DNA from: PALSA-1355 sp031400775
Lineage (GTDB): Bacteria > Planctomycetota > Planctomycetia > Pirellulales > PALSA-1355
Direction: 5' to 3'
Length of the DNA: 29,807 nt
Assembly: GCA_031400775.1 (NCBI GenBank)
Contig: JANNQN010000032.1
Span: forward strand, 1-29,807
This document shows positions 8,619-16,840 of the stretch, piece after piece. The first letter of the stretch is position 1. Each line of letters begins with the position of its first letter. Under the pieces are notes generated by a model. It had not been told where the DNA came from, did not search any database, and saw only the letters and a program-made list of their open reading frames with translations. The translations under genes and the position numbers were made by a program.

Positions 8619-8948
8619 CTCTTTCGCCGTTCGCCTCCGCGATGCTCTGGGGCTGGACTCGAATCGCGCGGGCCGAATCCGCCAAAGTGCGGTCGCAAAA
8701 ATTCCTAGCCGGTCGGTGGCGGTTGCTTTGCAAACTCCTCGGAACGCCTCTATACTGGCGGGTCGTCGCCGAAGGACGAGGTTGAATCGGCGTGGAGTTC
8801 CACGCGCGAAATCGGGCGCCAACCGCGTTCTTGCGATGATTCGGGCAGCGGGCTTTCGCACGCCGAGCCCGGAGAAAAGCTATGATTGGGCGGGGCTAAA
8901 CCGACGAGGTCGAGCCGGACCGCCGCAGCTTCTGGTGACGAGGATCGC
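8619..8948 (+). other. 330-bp intergenic region before tssA
   Basis: No gene is supported here. The region holds the candidate promoter at 8728-8756 and a leader of about 185 nt up to the tssA start. I saw no strong terminator after the sigma factor gene, so some read-through into tssA is possible. Confidence 0.6.
8728..8756 (+). promoter_or_regulatory. Sigma-70-type promoter upstream of tssA
   Basis: TTGCAA (8728-8733) and TATACT (8751-8756) are separated by 17 bp. Transcription would begin near 8763, about 185 nt before the tssA ATG. This is the best-looking promoter for the tssABC genes and looks like a housekeeping-type site, not an alternative-sigma site. Confidence 0.5.
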
Positions 8949-10001
8949 ATGGCGTCTCAGAATATCTTGGACTTCGATCGCCTGCTGTCGCCGATTGCCG
9001 CCGACAATCCGTGTGGCGCGGATTTGCGGTGGGAGCCAATCTATCAAGAAGTCAAGGACGCGCGCCCCAAGGAAGATCGCGACGCGTTTGGCCTGGACAG
9101 CCCCGCGGTGGCCAATTGGACTCCCGTCATCGATTTGACGTCTGACGTGCTGGCGACGCAATCCAAGGATCTGATGCTGGCGGCCTGGCTGACCGAGGCC
9201 CTGGTGCATCAAAACGGATTCGCCGGATTCCGCGACGGGCTGAAGCTGATCAACGGCCTGCTGGAGGACTGGTGGGACGGTCTCTATCCGCTGCCGGACG
9301 GCGACGATCTGGAACCACGCGCGGCGCCGCTGTTGTTTCTGACCAGCGCGGGTCGCGGAGCGCTGGCCGAATCGTTGAAAGACGCGCCCTTAGCGCCAGG
9401 TGACGAGGAAGTATTCTGTTGGAATTACTGGCGCGCCCGCCAGCCAATGCCCAACGAGCCGGTCGACGCGTTCGCGCTGCGTGCCGAGGAGGTCGCCGAG
9501 AAGACCCGCAAATTCGACGAGGCCGTCTCGCAGGTGACTTTCGATTTCGCCAAGAACCTGTACGAGGACGTGCAGCAAGGACAAGCGGAACTGGTGCGGT
9601 TCAATCGCAATCTGGACGCACGCTTCAAGGATGTCGCGCCGGGCACGACCAAGCTGCGGGGCTCGCTCGAAGAATGCCTGCTCCGGGCCCGCAACATTTT
9701 CAAGGATAAGGGTGGCTTTGCGGAGGCCGCCGATAGTGACGAGGGCTCGTCGGACTCGAATGGCGAAGCGCGAGGATCGGCCTCGGGGCCTATCCGCACG
9801 CGCGATGACGCCTTTCGCCGACTGGCCGAGGTCGCGGCCTATTTGCGACAACGAGAACCCCAAAGTCCTATCTATTTGTTGGTCGAACGGGCCGTCTGCT
9901 GGAGCCGGATGCCGTTCGATCAATTGCTCGGCGAACTGATCAAGGATGCCGGCGCCAGGGGCCAGGTCGGAGAATTGCTAGGAATTAAACCGCCGGAATA
10001 A
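8949..10001 (+). CDS. tssA: TssA, T6SS baseplate/sheath-assembly protein (ImpA N-terminal domain)
   Basis: Encodes 350 residues. TssA proteins cap or prime the growing sheath-tube and connect it to the baseplate in the cytoplasm. The N-terminal half carries the ImpA_N signature: a start 'LLSPIAADNPCGADLRWEP', then aromatic-rich segments (LINGLLEDWWDGLYPLPDGDD). The C-terminus 'DDAFRRLAEVAAYLRQREPQSPIYLLVERAVCW' is the short tail shared by TssA proteins that have a small C-terminal domain. The frame is open from 8886, but GAGG seven bases before the ATG at 8949 and the start of homology support the shorter form. tssB follows after 120 bp. The acidic/serine-rich linker at ~255-285 (SDEGSSDSNGE) is likely flexible. 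Confidence 0.92.
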   Translation: MASQNILDFDRLLSPIAADNPCGADLRWEPIYQEVKDARPKEDRDAFGLDSPAVANWTPVIDLTSDVLATQSKDLMLAAWLTEALVHQNGFAGFRDGLKLINGLLEDWWDGLYPLPDGDDLEPRAAPLLFLTSAGRGALAESLKDAPLAPGDEEVFCWNYWRARQPMPNEPVDAFALRAEEVAEKTRKFDEAVSQVTFDFAKNLYEDVQQGQAELVRFNRNLDARFKDVAPGTTKLRGSLEECLLRARNIFKDKGGFAEAADSDEGSSDSNGEARGSASGPIRTRDDAFRRLAEVAAYLRQREPQSPIYLLVERAVCWSRMPFDQLLGELIKDAGARGQVGELLGIKPPE

Positions 10002-10121
10002 CACGAGTCAAACGTCGTGCAAAGCACGAAATAACGCAGGAGGCCGGGTCCTCCGATAGACTTCATTTTGTTTAGAAACGCGCGCGATTCAGCCTTACAC
10101 CAGTAGACGGGAGATCGACTC

Positions 10122-10661
10122 ATGGCCAAGAAAGAAAGCACTCAACACAAGCTCGACCGGGTTCGCAAACCCCGCGTGCAAATCACTTACGACGTCGAGG
10201 TCAACGGCGCCATGCAGGTCCGCGAACTTCCGTTCGTGCTGGGCGTGCTGGGAGATTTTTCCGGCAAGATCGATCCCGACAACCCGTTGCCCCCGGTGAA
10301 AGACCGCAAGTTCCTGGAAATTGACCGCGACAACTTCAACAAGGTGCTGGCCGGCATGAATCCGCGGCTGGCCCTGCGGGTCGACGACAAGCTGACCGGG
10401 CAAGAGGGCCGGCAGATCAACGTGGAGCTGAAATTCAAGGACCTGGATGATTTCGATCCGGAAAACGTCGTGAATCAGGTCGAGCCGCTCAAGAAGCTGT
10501 TGGAAACGCGCGGCAAGCTGAAAGACCTGCTCAGCAAGATGGACGGCAACGACAAGCTCGAGGAGTTGCTGGAAAAGATCGTGAAAGAGTCCGGCTCGCG
10601 CGACGAATTGGCCAAAGCCCTGGGACGCGACGCCCCGGGCAAGCCTGACCAAACCACTTGA
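10122..10661 (+). CDS. tssB: TssB, T6SS contractile sheath small subunit (ImpB/VipA)
   Basis: Encodes 179 residues, the usual length for the small sheath subunit. TssB pairs with TssC to build the cytoplasmic sheath whose contraction drives the Hcp tube outwards. The family core is visible: VQITYDVEVNGAMQ, then LPFVLGVLGDFSG (to ~48), then 'LKFKDLDDFDPENV' (~108-122), followed by a helical C-terminus. The basic N-terminal stretch (~8-20) is the region that TagJ binds in systems that have TagJ, and tagJ is present downstream. It lies 31 bp before tssC, and the two are surely co-transcribed. Confidence 0.96.
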   Translation: MAKKESTQHKLDRVRKPRVQITYDVEVNGAMQVRELPFVLGVLGDFSGKIDPDNPLPPVKDRKFLEIDRDNFNKVLAGMNPRLALRVDDKLTGQEGRQINVELKFKDLDDFDPENVVNQVEPLKKLLETRGKLKDLLSKMDGNDKLEELLEKIVKESGSRDELAKALGRDAPGKPDQTT

Positions 10662-10692
10662 ACCAACCATTTAATGTGTAGGAGCTTAAACG

Positions 10693-12186
10693 ATGAGTGC
10701 GCAAGAGCGAGCCAAATCGGCAGCCGCTGAAGAAAAAACTACCAGCGAGGCCGGTGGTCTGCTGGACACGATTCTCAGCAAGGGAATGAGGGCCCGGGAC
10801 GACGACGCGCGGCAGCGCGGACGCGATCTACTGGGAACCTTCGTCGAGCAACTGCTCGATCCCAGCATGATCGTGGCCAAGGACACCGAAAAAACCATCA
10901 ACCTGCGAATCGCCGAAATCGATCGTTTGCTCTCGGCGCAACTCAACGAGATCATGCACCACCCCGAGTTCCAAAAGCTCGAGGGGTCGTGGCGCGGGCT
11001 GCACTACCTGGTGGATCAGAGCGAGACCGGCACGCGGCTCAAGCTGCGGGTGTTGAACGTCTCCAAGAAGGATCTGCTGAACGACTTGGAGCGGGCTTCA
11101 GAGTTCGACCAAAGCGCGCTCTTCAAGAAAGTCTACGAGGACGAGTACGGCACCCCCGGCGGCGCTCCGTTGGGCGCAATCGTGGGCGACTATGAGTTTG
11201 GCCGGCACCCGCAGGACATGGCCCTGTTGGAGCGGATTTCCAACGTTGCGGCCGCGGCCCACGCGCCGTTTCTGTCGGCTGCCTCGCCCGAATTGTTGGG
11301 CCTGGAAAGCTTCTCCGATTTGTCGCGACCTCGCGACCTCGCCAAGATCTTCGAGACCAACGAGTACGTGAAGTGGCGCTCGTTCCGCGATTCGGAAGAT
11401 TCGCGTTATGTCGGCCTGACGCTGCCCCGCACGTTGGCCCGGCTCCCGTACGGAAACGAAACCGTGCCGGTCGAGGCCTTCAATTTCGAGGAGGACGTCG
11501 ACGGTCGTGACCATCACAAGTACTTGTGGTCGAACGCCGCCTACGCTCTCGGCGCTCGGCTGACCGATTCGTTTGCCAAGTGCGGCTGGCTGGCCACGAT
11601 TCGAGGAGTCGAAGGCGGCGGCATGGTCGAGGGCCTGCCGACCCATACGTTCCCCACGGACGACGGCGAAATCGCTCTCAAGTGCCCCACGGAGATCGCG
11701 ATAACCGACCGCCGCGAAAAGGAGCTTTCCGACCTGGGACTGATTCCACTGTGCCATTTCAAGCACACCGACTACGCGGTGTTCTTCGGCACCCAAAGCT
11801 GCCAGAAACCCAAGGTCTACGATCGGGACGATGCGAATGCCAACGCCCGCTTGTCGACCATGTTGCAGTACATCTTGTGCACGTCCCGTTTTGCCCACTT
11901 CCTGAAAGTGATGGCCCGCGACAAGATCGGCTCGTTCATGGAGCGCAACGAGTGCGAGGCCTGGCTGAATCGCTGGATCAACAACTACTGCGTGGCCAAC
12001 CCGGAAAGCGTCGGCCCGGAGATCAAGGCTGAGCGCCCGCTGCGCGAGGCCAAGATTACGGTGCGCGACGTCAAGGGTAAGCCGGGCTGCTACGAGGCCG
12101 TGGCCCACTTGCGGCCACACTTCCAGCTCGACGAGCTCAGCGTTTCGTTGCGATTGGTGGCCGAGTTGCCGGAATCGAAGGGATAA
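10693..12186 (+). CDS. tssC: TssC, T6SS contractile sheath large subunit (ImpC/VipB)
   Basis: Encodes 497 residues, the standard length. It forms the sheath wall together with TssB. Family hallmarks in order: the helical 'INLRIAEIDRLLSAQLNEIMHHPEFQKLEGSWRGLHYL' type segment (~77-114), 'GAIVGDYEFG' (~163-172), 'PRTLARLPYG' (245-254), and a C-terminal 'VRDVKGKPGCYEAVAHLRPHFQLDELSVSLRLVAELP' segment. The C-terminal region of TssC normally presents the element recognised by ClpV, whose gene is also in this locus. The ribosome site TAGGAG lies about 9 bases before the ATG. A hairpin at 12214-12236 follows the stop. Confidence 0.97.
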   Translation: MSAQERAKSAAAEEKTTSEAGGLLDTILSKGMRARDDDARQRGRDLLGTFVEQLLDPSMIVAKDTEKTINLRIAEIDRLLSAQLNEIMHHPEFQKLEGSWRGLHYLVDQSETGTRLKLRVLNVSKKDLLNDLERASEFDQSALFKKVYEDEYGTPGGAPLGAIVGDYEFGRHPQDMALLERISNVAAAAHAPFLSAASPELLGLESFSDLSRPRDLAKIFETNEYVKWRSFRDSEDSRYVGLTLPRTLARLPYGNETVPVEAFNFEEDVDGRDHHKYLWSNAAYALGARLTDSFAKCGWLATIRGVEGGGMVEGLPTHTFPTDDGEIALKCPTEIAITDRREKELSDLGLIPLCHFKHTDYAVFFGTQSCQKPKVYDRDDANANARLSTMLQYILCTSRFAHFLKVMARDKIGSFMERNECEAWLNRWINNYCVANPESVGPEIKAERPLREAKITVRDVKGKPGCYEAVAHLRPHFQLDELSVSLRLVAELPESKG

Positions 12187-12213
12187 GCGTCCGTTCCCCC
12201 AGAATTGGCCTGA

Positions 12214-12236
12214 TTTCCCGCAGGCAACGCGGGAAA
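12214..12236 (+). repeat. Inverted repeat between tssC and hcp
   Basis: TTTCCCGC (12214-12221) and GCGGGAAA (12229-12236) form a perfect 8-bp stem around a 7-nt loop, 27 bp after the tssC stop. No T-run follows on the plus strand, so it is a poor intrinsic terminator. It could be an mRNA processing or stabilising structure, or a protein-binding dyad. Its right half (GGCAAC-GC-GGGAAA) closely resembles the inverted repeat before vgrG. Confidence 0.55.
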
Positions 12237-12383
12237 AAGCGGATTCGCAAGAATCTTTTCGAATTTCAAGCAACTTATTTCCATCGCCTACGACAATCGC
12301 ACCATCAGAGAGAACTGAGCCAACGCGGCCCGGAAAACTGACTCTGAAAACCGTACAAGAAAACGTATTTAGGAGAATCTGCC

Positions 12384-12866
12384 ATGGCTGTTGACATGTT
12401 TCTGAAGCTGGACGGCATCAAGGGAGAATCCAAGGATTCCAAGCACCCGGATGAAATCCACATCGAGTCGTTCAGTTGGGGATTGAATCAAACCGGAACC
12501 GGTGGATCGGGTGGCGGCGGTGGCGCCGGCAAAGTCTCGGTCCACGACATCTCGGTCACGAAATTCCTCGACAAGGCTTCGCCCGAACTGATGTTGGCCT
12601 GCTGCAACGGCAAGCACATCAAGGAAGGCCTGATTACCGTGCGAAAGGCCGGCGAGAACCCGGTCGAGTACCTGAAGATCAAGCTGACCGACATCTTGAT
12701 CTCGGGCGTGCAAAACGCCGGCCACGGCAGCGACCAACTGACCGAGAACGTGACGCTGAACTTCTCCAAGTTTCACGTCGACTATCAGGAGCAGGGCAAG
12801 GACGGCAAAGCGGCCGGCGGCCCGGTCAAGATGGGCTGGGACGTCAAGCAAAACGTCAAGGCCTAA
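12384..12866 (+). CDS. hcp: Hcp (TssD), T6SS inner tube protein
   Basis: Encodes 160 residues. Hcp hexamers stack into the tube inside the sheath and are ejected with the spike, sometimes carrying small effectors in the ring lumen. The family start 'AVDMFLKLDGIKGESKD' and the 'IESFSWGLNQTG' segment are plain, followed by 'VHDISVTKFLDKASPELM' and 'LTDILISGV'. A glycine-rich loop (~38-49) lies between strands. There is no C-terminal toxin extension, so this is a structural Hcp. The ribosome site AGGAGA sits about 7 bases before the ATG. It is flanked by an upstream hairpin and a strong downstream terminator, so it can be expressed as a separate, high-level unit. Confidence 0.97.
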   Translation: MAVDMFLKLDGIKGESKDSKHPDEIHIESFSWGLNQTGTGGSGGGGGAGKVSVHDISVTKFLDKASPELMLACCNGKHIKEGLITVRKAGENPVEYLKIKLTDILISGVQNAGHGSDQLTENVTLNFSKFHVDYQEQGKDGKAAGGPVKMGWDVKQNVKA

Positions 12867-12888
12867 CCAATAGGGCGAGGGCGGCTTC

Positions 12889-12924
12889 AAAACCGGGACG
12901 CGAACGAGCGTTCCGGTTTTTTTT
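12889..12924 (+). terminator. Intrinsic terminator after hcp
   Basis: The arms AAAACCGGGACGC (12889-12901) and GCGTTCCGGTTTT (12908-12920) pair over 13 bp with one G-T wobble around a 6-nt loop, and the T-run extends to eight. This is a textbook rho-independent terminator 22 bp after the hcp stop. Confidence 0.88.
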
Positions 12925-12986
12925 CGTCCCGGCCGAAGGCAACGCGACGGCGATAAACGACTCGAACCCAATCAAGGAATCTTGCC

Positions 12987-13790
12987 ATGCCGGCCGATGT
13001 AAAACAGCTTTTCGACTCGGGCCAACTGGCCGCGGCCATCGCGGCGCAAACCGAAGAGGTCAAAGCAAACCCGGCGGACGCCGCCCGACGAGCATTTCTT
13101 TTCGAGCTGCTCGCGTTTACCGGCCAATTGGAGCGTGCGACCAAACAGCTCGAGGCGCTCGCGCATCAAGACATTGAGGCCGAGATGGCGGCGCAGGTGT
13201 ACATCAATCTGCTGCACGCCGAGGGTCTGCGGCGGAAGCTGTACTCCGACGGTCTCAAGCCCGAGTTCCTGCTCGATCCGCCGGCCTATGTCCAGTTGCA
13301 CCTGCAAGCCATCGACCGCTTGCGCGAGAGCAAGCCGCTCGAGGCCCAGGCCCTGTTGGATCAATCCGAAGACCAGCGGCACGAGTCGAGCGGCAAGATC
13401 GGCGAGAACCCGTTCGAGGAATTCCGAGATTGCGATGACGTCCTGGCTCCGGTCCTGGAGCTGATGCTGATCCGCGACTATATCTGGCTGCCGATCGAGC
13501 AGGTGACCGAGTTGGAGATCTCGCGGCCCGAACGGCCGCGGGACTTGCTGTGGACTCCGGTGCGCGTGGGCCTGGTCGACGGCACCCAGCGGCGAGCGTA
13601 CATGCCGGCCCGCTATGTCGACTCGCACCGGGTCGACGATGAACTGGTCAAGCTCGGTCGGGCAACCGATTGGATTGGGACGGAAGGCGGCCCCGTGACG
13701 GGCGTCGGCATGCGGCAGTTTTTGGCCGGCGAAGAGGCCTGTGCGATGCTCGAGCTGGAGGACGTGGCGTTTGACGCCCGCGGTGCCTAG
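12987..13790 (+). CDS. tagJ: TagJ (ImpE family), T6SS accessory protein
   Basis: Encodes 267 residues. TagJ binds the N-terminal helix of TssB and is thought to influence ClpV-dependent sheath handling; it occurs only in a subset of T6SS. Residues ~1-110 are helical and TPR-like ('LFDSGQLAAAIAAQTEEVKANPADAARRAFLFELLAFTG'). Residues ~145-260 carry the ImpE signature ('FRDCDDVLAPVLELMLIRDYIWLPIEQV', then 'RDLLWTPVRVGLVDG' and 'AYMPARYVDS', and the late 'GVGMRQFLAGEEACAMLELEDV'). AAGGA precedes the ATG. A strong terminator separates it from hcp, so it probably has its own promoter or depends on read-through; no clear promoter is seen in the 62 bp between them. Confidence 0.93.
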   Translation: MPADVKQLFDSGQLAAAIAAQTEEVKANPADAARRAFLFELLAFTGQLERATKQLEALAHQDIEAEMAAQVYINLLHAEGLRRKLYSDGLKPEFLLDPPAYVQLHLQAIDRLRESKPLEAQALLDQSEDQRHESSGKIGENPFEEFRDCDDVLAPVLELMLIRDYIWLPIEQVTELEISRPERPRDLLWTPVRVGLVDGTQRRAYMPARYVDSHRVDDELVKLGRATDWIGTEGGPVTGVGMRQFLAGEEACAMLELEDVAFDARGA

Positions 13791-13901
13791 AGCGTCGCCC
13801 GCGGCGCCGCTGCCGACCGACATGTTGCAAACCGCGGGAGTTCACGCGACTTTTCCACGCTGCGCGCTTTTCGGAGCAACAACCTACTGAAGGAGCCCGT
13901 C

Positions 13902-14705
13902 ATGTCGTCGGAAGCTCAAAACACATCGGGTACGGCCACGGTTGACGTGGAGCTCACGATCGGCAATCGGCGGTTGAATACGAAAGTCACGGTCCCGGCC
14001 GGACCGACGCAATTGATCGACTTGCTGCCAATCGTCGATCGTGTGGCCGACGCGATCGTTGACTCGGCCGTCGACGAAGCCACCCAGCAAGGGCGCACCG
14101 TCTCCTGCAAAAAAGGCTGCGGAGCCTGTTGCCGGCAGTTGGTGCCGATTTCCGAGGTCGAGGCACGGAAAATCCACGATCTCGTGGCCGGCTTCGACGA
14201 ACCCCGAAAGTCGCATGTCTTGGCGCGATTCGCCGAAGCTCGCAAGCGTTTGGAAGAGTCTGGCATGCTCGACAAACTGCTGGCGCGGTCGGAATGGGAC
14301 GAAGACGTATTTCTTGAGGTTGGCACGGCCTATTTCCATCAGGGGATTCCCTGCCCGTTCCTTGAGGACGAGTCGTGCTCGATTCATCTCGACCGCCCGG
14401 TCACCTGCCGCGAGTACCTCGTCACGTCGCCGGCCGCGAATTGCGACTGCCCAAGGAAAGACAACATTGAATTGGTCCCGTTGCCCGTGAAGGTTTGGAC
14501 GGCTCTGGCCCGTTTTGACGAGGGTGACCCCAACTCCAAGTACTGTCGCTGGGTGCCGTTGGTGCTGGCTCCAGAGTGGGCCGCGGAGCATCCCAACACG
14601 TTGCCGTCGCGTCCTGGCCCCGAATTGCTGCGGGAGTTTTTCGAGCAACTCGCCGGTCAGATTCCGACTCCCGCGACGGCCGAGGCCATAGAGCCGGGGA
14701 ATTGA
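13902..14705 (+). CDS. YkgJ-family cysteine-cluster protein
   Basis: Encodes 267 residues. YkgJ-type proteins carry a cysteine cluster thought to bind zinc or iron. Here the cluster is C-K-K-G-C-G-A-C-C (Cys69, 73, 76, 77), followed by a second group: CPFLEDESCSIHLDRPVTCREYLVTSPAANCDC and a late 'YCRW'. No signal peptide or membrane helix, so cytoplasmic. The ribosome site AAGGAG is strong. Its stop is 4 bases from the start of the methyltransferase gene, so the two are co-translated and probably act together. The substrate is unknown. Finding this pair between tagJ and tssE is unusual compared with the classical model T6SS clusters. Confidence 0.85.
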   Translation: MSSEAQNTSGTATVDVELTIGNRRLNTKVTVPAGPTQLIDLLPIVDRVADAIVDSAVDEATQQGRTVSCKKGCGACCRQLVPISEVEARKIHDLVAGFDEPRKSHVLARFAEARKRLEESGMLDKLLARSEWDEDVFLEVGTAYFHQGIPCPFLEDESCSIHLDRPVTCREYLVTSPAANCDCPRKDNIELVPLPVKVWTALARFDEGDPNSKYCRWVPLVLAPEWAAEHPNTLPSRPGPELLREFFEQLAGQIPTPATAEAIEPGN

Positions 14706-14709
14706 AACG

Positions 14710-16257
14710 ATGTCCGAAGCCCAATTGACCAGTTACGAGGAAGTGCCCTACGGCAGCAAACCGCTGTATCCGACGCATCCGGATTGCCTGGCGACCGTGG
14801 CGACCCTGATGGGCATGCGCCCGGCGGCGGTGGAGAATTGCCGCGTGCTCGAATTGGGCTGCGCCACCGGCGGCAATCTAATTCCGATGGCCGCGACACT
14901 GCCCGACAGTCGCTTCGTGGGGGTCGACTTGTCGCCCCGACAAATCGCCGAGGGGCAAAAGCTGGTGGATGCCTTGAAGCTGTCCAATATCCGGCTGGCT
15001 CCGGTGAGCATCCTGGACGTCGACGAAGATTTCGGCCAATTCGACTACATCATCTGTCACGGCGTTTATTCCTGGGTGCCGCCGACGGTACAAGACAAAA
15101 TCCTCGATATCTGCTCGCGGAACCTGGCGCCCCAGGGCGTGGCCTACGTGAGCTACAACACCTATCCCGGCTGGCACGCCCGCGGCATGGTCCGCGAGAT
15201 GATGGGGTTTCACGCGAAGCGGTTTGACGATCCGGCTGTGCGCGTCGGACAAGCGCGAGCGTTTCTCGAATTCGTGGCCAAGGGAGTTACCGAACCGGAC
15301 ACGGCCTACGCCCGCGTGCTGCGCGAAGAGGCCGAAATGCTGCGACCCAAGGCCGATTACTACTTGTTTCACGAGCACCTGGAAGACGTCAATCAGCCAC
15401 TCTACTTCCACGAATTCGCAGACCGCCTGGCCGCCAGGGGCTTGCAGTATCTGGGCGAAGCCTGGTTTCACACCAATCCCGCCCAGCTCGCGCCCGACGT
15501 TTGGGAAACCCTGCAACAATTGTCGGCCGACCTGATCGCGCTCGAGCAGTATCTCGACTTTCTCGACAATCGCACGTTCCGCCGCACGCTCATTTGCCAC
15601 GACCAGGTGCGGCTCGATCGGGCGCCTTCGGCCAACATCGTCGCGAAGATGCATATGTCGGCGTTGGCCCGGCCCGTTTCGGAGTCAATGGACCTGACCT
15701 TGGGAGTGGTCGAGGAATTCCGATCCGACGAAGGGGCCAGCGCATCGACCAATATCCCGGCGGTCAAGGCGGCCCTGGTGGCGCTATTCGAGGCCTGGCC
15801 CGCATCGCTGTCTTTCGACGAATTGTGGGGCGAAGTCCAGCGACGTCTGGCGCCGGCGTCTACCTCGGCCGGAACTGCCGAAGCGCTGGCCGCGAGCCTG
15901 GTGCACTGTTATCTGTCGAACGTGGTGGCGCTGCACGTTTCACCGGCACAATTTGCTTTGGCGGCCGACGAGCGCCCCCTGGCAAGCCCGTTGGCCCGCT
16001 GCCAGTCGAAGCTCGGCCAACCCATCGCCAACTTGCGCCATCGCATCGTCGAATTAAGCGAAGTCGACCGGCTGGTCCTGGAAAAGCTGGACGGTCGCAC
16101 CGATCGAGCGGCGCTGGCGGCTGCGCTGGCCGCTGCGAACGCCAGCGGGGCGGAGCAAGCCGATTCGAAGAACGGGCAGTGGTTGGAATCGAGCCTGGAT
16201 CGGCTGGCGCGCAGCGCGCTATTGGAACATGCAGATATCCGCGGATCGACGAATTGA
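14710..16257 (+). CDS. Class I SAM-dependent methyltransferase with a methyltransferase-regulatory domain
   Basis: Encodes 515 residues. Residues ~44-160 form a Rossmann methyltransferase domain: motif I VLELGCATGGN (46-56) binds S-adenosylmethionine, the acidic residue ending strand 2 is Asp73 (FVGVD), and 'FDYIICHGVYSWVP' is motif IV/post-IV. After it comes a region resembling the methyltransferase regulatory domain family ('VSYNTYPGWHARGMVREMM' then 'YYLFHEHLEDVNQPLYFHEFADRLAARGLQYLGEA'), and a helical C-terminus (~350-515), possibly winged-helix ('VDRLVLEKLDGRTDRAALA'). Proteins of this architecture are widespread in planctomycetes and proteobacteria with unknown substrates. Being tightly coupled to the YkgJ gene and embedded among T6SS structural genes, it may methylate a T6SS protein or effector; this is inference. 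Cytoplasmic. Confidence 0.88.
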   Translation: MSEAQLTSYEEVPYGSKPLYPTHPDCLATVATLMGMRPAAVENCRVLELGCATGGNLIPMAATLPDSRFVGVDLSPRQIAEGQKLVDALKLSNIRLAPVSILDVDEDFGQFDYIICHGVYSWVPPTVQDKILDICSRNLAPQGVAYVSYNTYPGWHARGMVREMMGFHAKRFDDPAVRVGQARAFLEFVAKGVTEPDTAYARVLREEAEMLRPKADYYLFHEHLEDVNQPLYFHEFADRLAARGLQYLGEAWFHTNPAQLAPDVWETLQQLSADLIALEQYLDFLDNRTFRRTLICHDQVRLDRAPSANIVAKMHMSALARPVSESMDLTLGVVEEFRSDEGASASTNIPAVKAALVALFEAWPASLSFDELWGEVQRRLAPASTSAGTAEALAASLVHCYLSNVVALHVSPAQFALAADERPLASPLARCQSKLGQPIANLRHRIVELSEVDRLVLEKLDGRTDRAALAAALAAANASGAEQADSKNGQWLESSLDRLARSALLEHADIRGSTN

Positions 16258-16296
16258 ACCGGTATTCGGATCGAGTGGGACCGGCCGCTCGGTAAA

Positions 16297-16305
16297 TGCT
16301 ATATT
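16297..16305 (+). promoter_or_regulatory. Candidate extended -10 promoter for tssE
   Basis: TGC followed by TATATT (16300-16305) is an extended -10 element 43 bp before the tssE ATG; a convincing -35 box at 17 bp is not seen. It lies in the only gap (91 bp) between the methyltransferase gene and tssE, so it could start a tssEFGH transcript. Confidence 0.35.
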
Positions 16306-16348
16306 GGAATGCCCTTGATCGGAGTTTTGCCCCCGACGGTTTGTTGCC

Positions 16349-16837
16349 ATGCCCCGCGTTGATCCTCAAAAGCCGCTTTTGCCGTCGCTGCTCGATCGAT
16401 TGATCGATAACGAACCCGATGTTTCGATAGAGCCGCAATGGCGGCGGGCGCAGAGCTTGCGACAGTTCGAGTTGGGCGTATTGCGAGACGTCGAGGCCAT
16501 GCTCAACACCCGGCAGTCGAGGCCCGGCTTGGGCGAGGAGTACAAGGAGGTACGCCAGTCCGTGTTGACGTTTGGCCTGCCCGATCTGACGGCCACCGGC
16601 GTCGGTAGCAGCGACGACTGCGAGCATTTGCGCCGCGCGGTGGAACTGGCGCTTGCCCGCTTCGAGCCCCGGCTTCGCCAGGTCAGCGTTCGCATTCGCG
16701 ACCGCGAAAACGAAAACGATCGCACGCTGCGGATGGTGATCGAGGGTCTGCTATGGGTCGAGCCCGATCCCCAGCCGATCACCTTCGATACGTTGGTTCA
16801 GCCTCTTTCGGGGCAGTGCACGGTCCAACCGAGATAG
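16349..16837 (+). CDS. tssE: TssE, T6SS baseplate protein (gp25-like)
   Basis: Encodes 162 residues. TssE is the gp25/lysozyme-like wedge component of the T6SS baseplate. The opening 'LLPSLLDRLIDNEPD' and 'SLRQFELGVLRDVEAMLNTRQ' are the TssE N-terminal signature, with 'SVLTFGLPDL' and 'RRAVELALARFEPRLRQVSVRI' in the gp25-like core. It is about the usual length. The ribosome site is weak. The tssF start follows 3 bases after its stop, giving an E-F-G block of baseplate genes in the standard order. Confidence 0.93.
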   Translation: MPRVDPQKPLLPSLLDRLIDNEPDVSIEPQWRRAQSLRQFELGVLRDVEAMLNTRQSRPGLGEEYKEVRQSVLTFGLPDLTATGVGSSDDCEHLRRAVELALARFEPRLRQVSVRIRDRENENDRTLRMVIEGLLWVEPDPQPITFDTLVQPLSGQCTVQPR

Positions 16838-16840
16838 GCG

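Noticed and set aside
10015..10029. Small hairpin TCGTGC-AAA-GCACGA between tssA and tssB
   Set aside because: A 6-bp stem with no T-run is common by chance at this GC content, and nothing nearby suggests a function.
11098..12273. 391-codon minus-strand open frame opposite tssC
   Set aside because: It lies opposite a strongly conserved sheath gene and shows no family features.
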